Assembly (NCBI GenBank): GCA_019633425.1
Contig: WSUB01000344.1
Coordinates: 1 to 19,126 of the forward strand
Reading direction: 5' to 3'
DNA length: 19,126 nucleotides
Source of the DNA: Tulasnella sp. 424
Lineage: Eukaryota > Basidiomycota > Agaricomycetes > Cantharellales > Tulasnellaceae
Shown: in pieces, positions 10,084-19,126 of the stretch
Numbering within the stretch: the first letter of the stretch is position 1
Layout: the number at the start of each line of letters is the position of its first letter
The notes under the pieces: model-generated
Seen by the model: the letters and a program-made list of their open reading frames with translations, nothing else
Databases searched by the model: none
What the model was told of the DNA's origin: nothing
Position numbers and translations under genes: made by a program

Positions 10084-13000
10084 ATGGCTTCAACGCTCCA
10101 GGTCATTCTCTCGGACGACCTAGAAACCGCCTTGGCCAAGTTCGTGCCTCAAGGACCGATCGACTCCAGAGCTACCCTCGAAGCCGCAATCTTTGACCTA
10201 TTGGATGCCTTGAAATCCGCCAACGCCGACGTAGCCTCGCTTCTCGGCGCAATTGCCTACAAGACGAGCGGCTTGTTGGAGGTTGTCATTGCATCGAGTG
10301 AGTGAGATGTGGCTTGTCGGTTTGACTTCTTTTTTCGACGCTCTCTGACCCTGGCTCCAGGGCATGAGGCCGCTTTTACCTTCCGTAGTAGAGTATTGAA
10401 GGCCCTTCAAAAATCATCGCATTACCCCAACCCCATTTTCACCACATGTACGGAACGCATCGGAGCGTTTCTCATCAGCCTTCCCCCGTGGATCCCCTTG
10501 GACCAGGGTATTATGACCAAGTTCCACGCGTTCTCTGCAAACCTGGCGTCCACGGACACAACCGAATACTTCGTAAACAAGAACGCGGAGCCGGAGCCGG
10601 TCGAGCAGTTTCCGATGAAGCCAAGCAAAACCCTTCAGCTAGGAAAGCGTCACCAGCGCGCGTCCTCAGTTAGCTCCACCATCCAAGACGCTGGACGATA
10701 CCTCACTAAGAGCAGGCGGGCGTCTACGGGCGTTCTTAAGCCACCTCCTTCTCCGACGGTTGCCACCAATCGTTCTGGTGCCGGTCCCGCTTTACCAGAA
10801 CAGCTCAGAGAATGTCTAGAGGTATGCGGCCCTCGTTTCCTTCGATGGCCGCAAACACGTTGACATACTCCCTTTCAGGCGTATTTCGCTGCTTGTCTCG
10901 AAGACGGAGTGGAGGACTACGCCGATACCAACTTGTTCCAGCTTTTGGTGCCTCCTGCCATTACCCTACGACCTCAGGAACCGCTCAACGAGACGACACT
11001 AGAGTCCTCTCTTCCGCTCCCTGGCGGAGGAGACCTTGCCCGATTGTCCTCTTCACAATCGACAGTACCGCTGCACGCTATTATCAGGTACTTGGGCGAC
11101 GCGACGAAACCCAAATTAGGCGAATGGCCAGTTGTAGTCTCCCAGCGAGGAATCAAGCATGTCCGAAAATACGTCTCCCGCGACAAAGAAACTTTTTCGC
11201 GAATCGAAAATACCATCCGGTAGGTTTCTTCTATACTGTCCGCGTAGATCTGGACTGTCTATGCCAAGACTTAAAACTCGCTTTGGATAGACAATTGGCC
11301 ATGGGAATGTTTTCATCTTCCAATCACGCCAAGCTAATGGACCACCACCACGGAGTCCCAATCTATGCAGCTGAACTCGGAAGATCCTTACGTTTGCTCT
11401 ATCACATCGACTTTGGCGCCCCAACAAACTCAAAGCTTGAGTCTCAATGTAGGTTCCTTTCCCACAAATCCCGATGAGTTCCATACTCAAAAGCACTATT
11501 TTGCCAGTCATTCGCATATTCGGAGTTTTTTCTACAGCAGAAATAGATCTCAACTTTTGGATGGCAGTCAGTGCACAGCTCGGACGGCGAGGACCAGATT
11601 ACATCCGAAGGTAAGCCCGAACCGGGCTCCCGTCGACGCTGCAAATTCGTGGCTTAGTGACCATCTCCTTCAAAGGTGCAAAGATCAAGGGGATCAAGTC
11701 CTCTCTCGGAGATCGGGCGGTGTCGTTTCACCGCAACTGTTTCCCCCTTTGGATGTCTCACAATGGAGTGGAAGAGGTGCAGACGTTGAAATAGAGGATT
11801 CTCACCGCTTGGAGGTGAGCCCATTATTCGAGCGAAAAGCCAAAGAAAAGACGCTGAAGGGTGAGGAATCAACACGGTAGCTGCATCGAATCCTTTCGTA
11901 AGTCGCCAGAAGAACTTTTCGAGGCGCTCCGTTGACGGATGATGAATCTTACAGGCTGGAGAAGTTTGTTCCGCTATCGCATACCTTTTTTGAAGGTGCG
12001 CATATGACGTGTTTGTACTATCGTCCGGTGTAGCTCACATTCTATTTCAGCCATCCAGAGGTTCACCGAAACGAGCTTCATGTTTTCAGTCTCGTGAGTT
12101 CGATAAATATTACTATGGCAGGTTTCGTAACCAAATGTGCGTGGTAGGGGCCCTGAGAATCGAATTATCAACCACCCATCGTCGTGTCTCGTGCTTGGTC
12201 GCAGCGGTACCGGGTTCGTTACCCTTCACAGGGCACTGAGATTAAAGTTTATCTAATAATTTACTGTGCAGAAAAACTACGTGTATGCTTTTCCGCATAA
12301 TTGGCTTAGACGTGGCAGCAAAGAAGTCGAGCCCGAGTCATACCCTACGCCAGGTTTTCGTGACGCAGTCGCGTACCCTTGCTCGAAGGGTTCGACTAGA
12401 TTGCCTCCAATTCAGGCAAACGGAAATGGACACATCTGACCCCTCGACACAAAAGCCAGTCTTAGGACTTTCCCTGTTGGATATGGACGAGAGTGCCGAG
12501 GAGGAAGGGGTCCTCCCGCCCAAGTTCAGTGACTTGGAGGATTCCCACTTTCCGTTGTTCTTGACATACGATCAGGTCTGTTATTCCGCCTTTCGTGGGA
12601 TTGGTTGCTCATACGAGACCTTTCTCACTCTTTGGGACAGCTTTGCAAGCTCGTCGAAGCCGACTTCGATCTCCAGTTCCAGCCATCTTCTTTACCAAGT
12701 CCCAAGAACGCCCGAGCTCGAGCCAAGCAGTCCTCGGTGAGGCAGCCGCTGGTTGATTTCGATTACTTCGACTCCAAAGTCTGGCCGCATTTCAACCAGC
12801 AACTCAAGAAGGGGCTTCGTAAGTAACACTTGACACAAGGCGGCCTGATACTTACAGCTCCACTTCCGTAGACTCTGCCCTCGTGTACAGTGAATTTATG
12901 GGCATCATCAAAGGTTCAGAGGCCGCCCTTTCCAAGTCGTCCCGCTATCTTGGGCGTACGGAGTATGAAAAGCAGAGTAATCGTTCTCTTTTGGGAGATA

Positions 13001-16000
13001 ACAATGACCGATCAAAAATCTACACCCTGTTCGAAGCGTACCAGAAGCTCCGCCCCTCCGCGGCTTACGATGTTGCGGACAGGTTCGTCAATGTGCATAT
13101 CATAGAGGCCTCCGTTAACACGCGCATCTGGGCTGCCAACACTCTAGAGTCCATGCTTTGATGAACTCGTTGCGAGAGAATGGTGTTCCAGGGAAGCCCA
13201 TCGATTTTCTCTACGTTGATGAAGCTCAGGACAACCTAATCATTGATGCCGCACGTGAGTTCCATTGCGCGGACTAGTGTGAATTCAGACTTATGGTACA
13301 TGTGCCTGGTATAGTGCTTAGGACGCTGTGTCCTAACCCCCATGGTCTGTTCTTTGCGGGAGATACGGCTCAGACAATCTCCGTCGGGAGCGCTTTTAAA
13401 TTCAGCGAGCTCAAGGCTTTCTTGTACCGGCTGGAGGTGAGTGCGTCGCAAAGCTCCGTCAGACACTGATTTCACCTTGCCTTCCCTACCTTCAGAGAAA
13501 CGATGCCGGTGTCAGAGGCGGAGGTCGTCTGCCTGTCGATCCTAACTTCTTTCAGCTGTCCACAAATTACCGTAGTCACAGTGGCATCGTCAATGCCGCC
13601 GCGTTCATTGTGAAGCTCCTCGACACGTACTTCAAGCACTCAATTGACTCTTTGGCCCCAGAGGTAGCCCATGTGGATGTATGTAATTCCGTCTTCGCCA
13701 TCCTGGTTCCCTGAACCAACTCGCTATCTATAGGTCGATATTCACAGGCCCGAGTTCTTCTCTGGCATGAGCGACCGGGCCGACTTCAAGACATTTATTT
13801 CAGAGCCCGCTACTGATACAAGAGGACTGGGGGCACGCCAGGGTAAGTCCCAAGGACCATTTCCCTTGTATTGATATCGTGATTGTTCATTGGTCTTTAA
13901 GTGATCATTGTTCGACATGAATCCGCTGCGAATGATCTGCGGGCCGCAATTGGTCGGGTTGCGGTAGTTCTGTGAGCATCCCCGACCCCTCCCATGATAT
14001 AGGCTAACCATATGCGCGCGGAAAGGACTCTTTATGAAAGCAAGGGGATGGAGTTCGATGACGTAAGTTGGGCTCAGTCCTCAGTTCTGCTCGGTCTTAC
14101 AGTCTCGGAAGGTCCTCTTATTCAACTTTTTCACGGACTCGCCTGCCACGGCCACGGACTGGAGAGCCATGTTCCTAGCACGAAGCGAAGGTCGGGTGTT
14201 TGATGATAGGCGTCATTCCATCTTGCAAAGCGAACTCAAGTCCTTGTACGTTGGCTTGACTCGTGCTCGAGAACGTGTTTGGATTTGGGAAGAGTCCTCC
14301 AACGGATGTATCATGGAGGTAACTCTTGCAGAATCAGTTAAGATGGCCATTAAGCTGATAGATCCGTTCACGTTAGGCTCTTCTCACAGGATCTAGTCTT
14401 GCCACCGCCTATAACGGAGGACTCATCCCCCAAATCGCAGGTATGAAATAGGCTGCGTACGCCGTACTCGCCGCTAACTCTCCACACCTTGATACTAGTG
14501 ATAAATCATGAAGAGGAATGGGCCGAGCAAGCGCAACAATATTTTGCCAAAAACCTCTTCTCAGAGGCAGCGTTTTGCTTTCAGCGGGCGGGTATGCCTT
14601 GGTGGATGGCCGTTGCTCAGACGTACAAAGATCGTCAAGAAGCAATGCGGCTGGCGGAGAAGGACCCGTCTCGGTCATCCAAGTTCCGGGAGGTAGCGCA
14701 AACGTTCGATCGTTTGGCACAAGGAGGCCAGTCGAAGGAAGATCAGGAGAGCTTGCGCCTCCTCTTTTCCAATGCGGGAGAATGTTATATCGTTGTCCCA
14801 GACCATCTCCCGGCCGCTGTAGCGTTTCTAAACGCCAGGAAGTACACTGCGGCAGCATATCAATACCGTATGGCGGGCTGCTTCGACGAAGCAGTTTACA
14901 TTGTGAAACGCTACACCGTCGATCCTGAAGTGGCCGAAAACATTAAATACGCTGCGAAGGTCTCGTATACAAAGGGGAAGGACACAGCTTCACTTCAGTC
15001 AGTGTTCCTGAAGCCTTGGTTTCGTAACGTTGACTGACAGAACCTTCCCTGTGCAGCAAAGCCTCGGAACTGTGCGACAGCAAAGACGAATTTGTGGATT
15101 TCCTTGTAGACCACGGGTTTGAAGATCAGCGCATAGATTTTCTGGACAGCATTGAGGAGCATGAAAAGATCGCCCAGGTCCTGTGGGACGATGGGGACTA
15201 CGTCAATGCGGTTCTCCGGTTCCGCGAATCAAATGATCCTTCCTCCCCACGCCAAGGCTCCCAATGTCTTCTAGAGGGAATAAGATCGAGCGTTCCTCTT
15301 GTTACCAGCTACGAGAACGAATCGGGCGTCCTCTCAGAATTGTTCAAGCTCAGTCGAACCGCTGTGTTAACCCCGGACGAAAAGGCCGAAGTAAGGTTAT
15401 CTACCTTCCTGGTTCTGACTAATACTTATGAATTGATTTCCAGATTAGATTTCTCCGCGCTGTTGTAAACCTCGAAGCGGCAGAACTGAAGCAGTACGGC
15501 CAACGCTGCTTAGATAAGCAAGACCTACCAGGTGCTCTTTTAGCCCTGGACGCCTGGACACAGTCAACAGCACTCGAAAGCGTGCGATCAACACAAGACG
15601 ACGAGGTAGCGGAAGTGCTACTCCTTTGCCAGAAATTTGGGGCGGTCATAAACGATATAGTCCGAACCCCTGGCTTCGTCGACCTTCCAGGCATGCAGCA
15701 TGTCTTTGGTGTATCGAACACGTCTTCCAAAGAACCCGCTCGCCAGGCCCAGCCCCAGAATATTGCGCTCCAGAGGACCATCCGAGCCTGCTCTTTCATC
15801 CACAATGTTGCGTGGCGCGTCGCTGACCGCGAGGAGCAACCGAGAAATCGAGCAGATCCTCTTACCCTTCCGACAAACAGAGTCGACGACATGATTCGGC
15901 GCGCTCTCCTGAGACGGCTGAACAGCGTCGTTGAGCTTGTTGACGAATTCGCAAGGAAATCAAGAGCATTCGAAATATGTCAACAATTCCTCATCTACCA

Positions 16001-18361
16001 GCAATGCGGAGGTCGAGATGAAGGATCATGCTGGAAAGACCATATCCTCGAGAAAGATCTCACCACCGAAAGGTTCAATTCTCGGTTCAGACTTCACATT
16101 CTCGTCATAGCTGTCCTAAACAACTTCACCGCGGGGACGTCCGACTAAAAGACTCGCTCGACCAAGCAAAAGTGAGTAGATCAGAAGCCATTACAGTCTA
16201 ATATTTAAACTTATATGGATACAAAGGATATGGATAACCAAGCTTTTCCACTTATGTTACCCGTCTATCAACAAAACTGGTTGTCTGTCGGATATAATAC
16301 CGGCAATGATCCCAGAGTACTCATCGGTGAGCACACACGGAATTACGTTTCAAGTACCGTCACTGAGTCTCGGTGACTAGACGATGCCAATTGTTCAGAC
16401 TTGGCTCCACGAGATGTTCCGTAGCCTCCGCCCGGTCGACAGCGTTAGATACTTCTTAACTAACATGCTGATCACATCTCTGCTCGCAACTGCATTCGAC
16501 TATGGCGAAGCCGTGACCTACTTATGGCGAGGTCAATGGTCCTTGGATCCGGAGTATGCTTTTCAGAACGGCCTCGTTCAAGTAAATAGTAAGCCAGCTG
16601 TTGGAAGCGCGATCATCTGGCTTGCCAAAGGGGCTCCAACTCGGATAAACCTTGGAATACATTTCCTCAAGTAAGTTATCTTTAAGCAATGGGCCTTTCG
16701 ACTCGCTGACATAGAGATAGTCATGTACTCGATTCCGAGGTATACTTGGACGCCGAAGTACTCGTTGCATTCGCTGAGGAGGTTTGCGCTCAACTTATTC
16801 TCAATCACTACGCCCACAACTACGCCGGATATGATTACATGGCGATGCCTCGGTCCTGGGTCATTCGTGCCTTTGCCAGGGCACAATCTCCCAACGTGAA
16901 TGGTTCGATGCCCTGGGCACTTGCAGCAACGTTGGACAATCTCCTTAATATTCTCCTGCTAAACCGAAATAAAGGTATGGGAAAGTTTTCTTAATGGGTC
17001 GACCTTTCTGACTTTGAGCGAACGTAGACAAGCTCCAAATGAGAGGGAGTTTGCTTAAGCAAGTCTCGCTCACAATCCGAAGCCAGGCGGTTCAAAGAGT
17101 CTGCCATTGTTTGACTCTTAGTACGTGGCTCGGACGTGCTCTCCTTTGTCAAAGCATTCATCTGAAATGTGCTTCGCAGTCGGGCAGAATATTACCGGTG
17201 TTCGGCAGGCTGTGCTTGCCGTTTTTAAGAAGCTCGGGGATGGTTCGCCCCTTAGACCTGAAATTCAGAGGTTTGGAGATCTTAGACACACTCTTTCCAC
17301 GAGCTCACATAACTCCTCAACCTTAGATTCGCTCGGGCAAAGGACTGGGATGAGGCTATTGATGCGTTGGTTGAGTCAATGAAGATGTCCACCATGGATG
17401 AGTTGCTCATGATTAGGCGGGATGTCGGATATCCAAGCCTTCGTGCTCCCTTCAAATTGGTAGTGTGCCTTGATGAAAGGAACCTTTTGGCCCGGCTGCG
17501 ACTCGCTCAGAACCCCCCAGCAATTGCACTCCAGAGCAACATTCTCTGCTCTGAGACAAATCAGATTGGTATGTAATTTACGGCCGGCCTCACTCACGCA
17601 TGGTGATCTAAACGAGTTCCTCTCAGCTCCAGCACAACAGGGAGGCAGATCAGCCAACAAAAGCGCACAGAAAAAGCCGGTGGTCGAGGCACCCCAATTG
17701 GAGAGCGTAGCGTCTACGCCGGAAGACAGGAGAAGTGCATCGATCATCCAAGCCTTCTTCCGACGTCACAGGCGCCGAGCAGGAGGGCTTATCGCAGCTG
17801 CTTTCGAACGTCTAGCTAAGAAACTCAAGGAACACACACCAGGCTCCAGACTTGAGCGATCCCTTCTGCTTTGTCTTAGAGGGCCTTTGCCCCACGTCTT
17901 GGCATATATTCGAACGCTCAAAAAGCTCTCCGAAGAAACCATCCAGACCTTGAACCGAGATATGCAGGAAAGTAGCCATAAAGATATCGATGGGCTACAC
18001 GCAAAGGGAGTCGAAGTCCGGTAAGTCGCTCAAATCGGTGTTCGAGATTTGTAGCTAATACTCCTGCCCCCGAATCTCGGATTCAAGTCGTATTCGTGAT
18101 GCGACGACTGGGCTTATTCGAGAACTTCAACCTTCCTCGAAGTTCTATTTCAACCGTCGGTTGGCGGCCCCTGTTTCGACTGTCGCGATCGTGGAGAAAG
18201 TAGGAGGGATCCCAGAGCTGCTCTGCGAGCTTCGCGCGTTCGTTGAATGCCCTGAAGACCTGGACTACGCGCTTGGGGTCGAGCCAATTCTGAGCAACCG
18301 GGGCCCCTGGGCATTGGAAAATCACGCATCCTCTGTGAACCCTCGTCCGCTTTTCTCATAA
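10084..18361 (+). CDS. Gene B: tandem paralogue of gene A, UvrD-like SF1 helicase / TRANK1-like, with an in-frame stop at 16146
   Basis: Exons: 10084-10297, 10361-10821, 10879-11219, 11291-11448, 11508-11610, 11676-11814, 11881-11897, 11955-11995, 12051-12093, 12148-12213, 12272-12575, 12641-12818, 12872-13082, 13148-13254, 13315-13436, 13496-13678, 13734-13842, 13902-13971, 14026-14062, 14112-14318, 14377-14440, 14499-14997, 15057-15390, 15444-16171, 16227-16326, 16381-16670, 16721-16974, 17028-17120, 17180-17270, 17327-17568, 17627-18020, 18088-18361. Every phase matches gene A and exons total 6474 nt in both. Helicase motifs are all intact: GRSGTGKTT, FVTQSRTLA, VDEAQD, GDTAQ, NYRS, ESKGMEF and VGLTRARER. 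The TPR-like region, C-x8-C-x7-C-x3-H and IQ-like motif (IIQAFFRRHRRR) are also present. Exon 24 contains an in-frame TAA at 16146-16148 where A has a glutamate codon. Translation would stop at 1570 residues, after the helicase, TPR-like and zinc-finger-like parts. Downstream exons remain open and splice-competent. A weak alternative donor at 16139 would remove the stop in frame. So it may be a shortened active gene, a young pseudogene, or a gene needing alternative splicing. Confidence 0.8.
11881..11897 (+). other. 17-nt micro-exon (exon 7) of gene B
   Basis: This is flanked by introns 11815-11880 and 11898-11954 and encodes L-H-R-I-L plus two bases of a serine codon, as in gene A exon 7. 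Its length and phase are conserved across the duplication, which supports it as a genuine coding exon. Confidence 0.8.
16146..16148 (+). other. In-frame TAA nonsense codon in exon 24 of gene B
   Basis: The frame of exon 24 (from 15444) reads N-N-F-T-A-G-T-S-D then TAA, and continues K-T-R-S-T-K-Q-K into the next exon. Gene A reads N-N-F-T-A-L-F-G-Q-Y-D-E-K-I-R-T-T-R-K-K at the same place. The best alignment is a 6-base in-frame deletion in B followed by a stop in place of the glutamate codon (GAG in A). The reading frame itself is not shifted. Confidence 0.8.
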
Positions 18362-19073
18362 AGGTTATCGCTACCCAAATTTCTAGGTACATGCTGTTAG
18401 TATTCCGGTCGTACAACTGTTTTCTCTCATGTTCTTAGTCCATGTTTCCAATTCGTTTCTCGATTTCTTGTGACACGCTTCTAACGGTCCCGACCCGCTG
18501 TCCCGCAAAGTGAGAGAGAATGGTTTTCTCATGGCACAGCCTTCAAGGGACATCTGATTCGAGAGAACCTTGCTTACCTGATTCACTGACAGGGATCCTC
18601 CTGATTCTGTCTCCTTGAAACGGAAATTAATGAGCCTCTCGCCATCCACATATTCCACTCTGGGTATCCGAGTGGGTTTCTGATACGACTAATCTCATCA
18701 TGACCTTCATCCTTGTACTACAAACGGCACACGAATTCTCCGATAGCGGTGTTGGAGACTGAACTCCCGGTGTTACAAGCCACGGTGTCACAGTATTGGT
18801 CACGTGGATGACGTTAAAGTTCGGCGCCCGTAACCGGCCAATGCCATGTGAGTCACGTGACACTTTCATAAAGCCCGGCATACTCTAGCTGAGCTCCCTC
18901 TGAGCGTCTGAAACTGATGCTCATAGCATTCTACGAGTTAGTTGTGCTGAGCGCGGGCGTGGCCAAAGGTCTCTCCTGTTCCTTTCGGCGTCGAGACGGG
19001 GCAATTTCGCAGGGTCACGTGGTACCTCGCGGCCAACTTGTTTTCCCGACCGACCCTTCAACGACCGCCCATG
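18362..19073. other. Intergenic region downstream of gene B
   Basis: No supported gene. Two short open frames on the minus strand (18383-18658 and 18627-18881) have no recognisable family features and overlap each other. The part nearest gene B is probably its 3' untranslated region. The distal part looks like a promoter flank: CACGTG palindromes at 18801-18806, 18854-18859 and 19016-19021, a TGACGT at 18809-18814, and a weak TATA-like CATAAA around 18867. Confidence 0.55.
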
Positions 19074-19126
19074 CCTCGAGGCGTCTCAAAGTTCCAATTC
19101 GCCCGATTTTGGAAGTCGAAGGTCCT
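19074..19126 (+). promoter_or_regulatory. Possible start of a third copy of the promoter block
   Basis: CCTCGAGGC at 19074-19082 followed by GCCCGATTTTGGAAG at 19101-19115 resembles gene A (CCTCGAGGC at 908, GCCCGAGTTTGGCAG at 933) and gene B (CCTCGATGC at 9920, GCCCATTTTGGCAA at 9946). Spacings between the two half-motifs are 27, 25 and 26 bases. If real, the ATG would lie about 160 bases after 19074, beyond the window. The match is short and could be chance. Alternatively the ATG at 19071 starts a different gene, whose 18 visible codons I do not recognise. Confidence 0.3.

Larger units (their letters stand above)
9917..18361 (+). repeat. Tandem duplication unit 2 (promoter block plus gene B)
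   Basis: Direct repeat partner of 905-9355, head to tail, separated by about 560 bases of non-matching DNA (9356-9916). Protein-level similarity is highest in the helicase motifs and lowest in exon 1 and the C-terminal exons. Confidence 0.85.

Noticed and set aside
14377..14440. Apparent one-base frameshift in gene B exon 21 relative to gene A
   Set aside because: It arises only if the acceptor at 14390 or so (cacag) is used. With the acceptor at 14375-14376 the exon reads A-L-L-T-G-S-S-L-A-T, aligns with S-L-L-E-E-S-G-L-A-T of gene A and keeps the phase.
16131..16171. Frameshift deletion in gene B exon 24
   Set aside because: Counting bases to the shared donor shows a 6-base in-frame deletion. 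The frame is unchanged and the only lesion is the TAA codon.
1066..18361. Ankyrin repeats suggested by the family name
   Set aside because: I looked for the typical G-x-T-P-L-H-x-A-A pattern in both proteins and did not see it. The name comes from animal TRANK1.
18383..18881. Two overlapping minus-strand ORFs downstream of gene B
   Set aside because: They are short, overlap each other, show no domain or splice evidence, and cover the expected 3' untranslated region and next promoter.
19071..19126. ATG-initiated open frame running off the right edge
   Set aside because: Only 18 unrecognised codons are visible and the same bases resemble the promoter block of genes A and B, so a coding call is not supported.
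1..19126. tRNA, rRNA, CRISPR, transposon or provirus signals
   Set aside because: No cloverleaf, regular spacer array, terminal repeats, transposase or reverse transcriptase motifs were recognised on either strand.

Overview
The window looks like nuclear DNA from a basidiomycete fungus, probably an Agaricomycotina species. The genes are split by many GT-AG introns of about 48-76 nt, often with CTAAC/CTGAC-like branch sites. The best family match I recognise for the two large genes is the group that fungal annotations call 'TPR and ankyrin repeat-containing protein 1 (TRANK1)-like' or 'UvrD-like helicase domain protein'. I see no bacterial, organellar or viral features, and all convincing genes are on the + strand.

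Layout. (1) Positions 1-333 hold the last two exons of an IQGAP/RasGAP-type cytoskeletal scaffold gene. (2) Positions 334-1065 are intergenic, ending in a promoter block that recurs upstream of the next gene. (3) Positions 1066-9355 are gene A, 32 exons, 2157 predicted residues. It has a complete superfamily 1 (UvrD/Rep-like) helicase motif set, then a TPR-like helical region, a CCCH-type zinc-finger-like motif and a C-terminal region with an IQ-like motif. (4) Positions 9356-10083 are intergenic, with the same promoter block near the end. (5) Positions 10084-18361 are gene B, a tandem paralogue of A. All 32 exons and all intron phases match, and the summed exon length is also 6474 nt. B carries an in-frame TAA at 16146-16148, about three quarters of the way through, so it is a truncated gene, an early pseudogene, or a gene rescued by alternative splicing. 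(6) Positions 18362-19126 are intergenic. The last 53 bases resemble the promoter block of A and B, which hints that a third copy starts just past the right edge.

Gene models were built by hand from reading frame, splice sites and exon-by-exon comparison of A with B. The phase closes at every junction in both genes. Motif identity is strong evidence for an intact NTPase/helicase core in both copies. The biological role of this fungal family is not known to me, and nothing in the window reveals a pathway. The most useful observations are the tandem array with a repeated promoter, the very uneven divergence (helicase core nearly identical, C-terminal third strongly diverged), and the nonsense codon in copy B.
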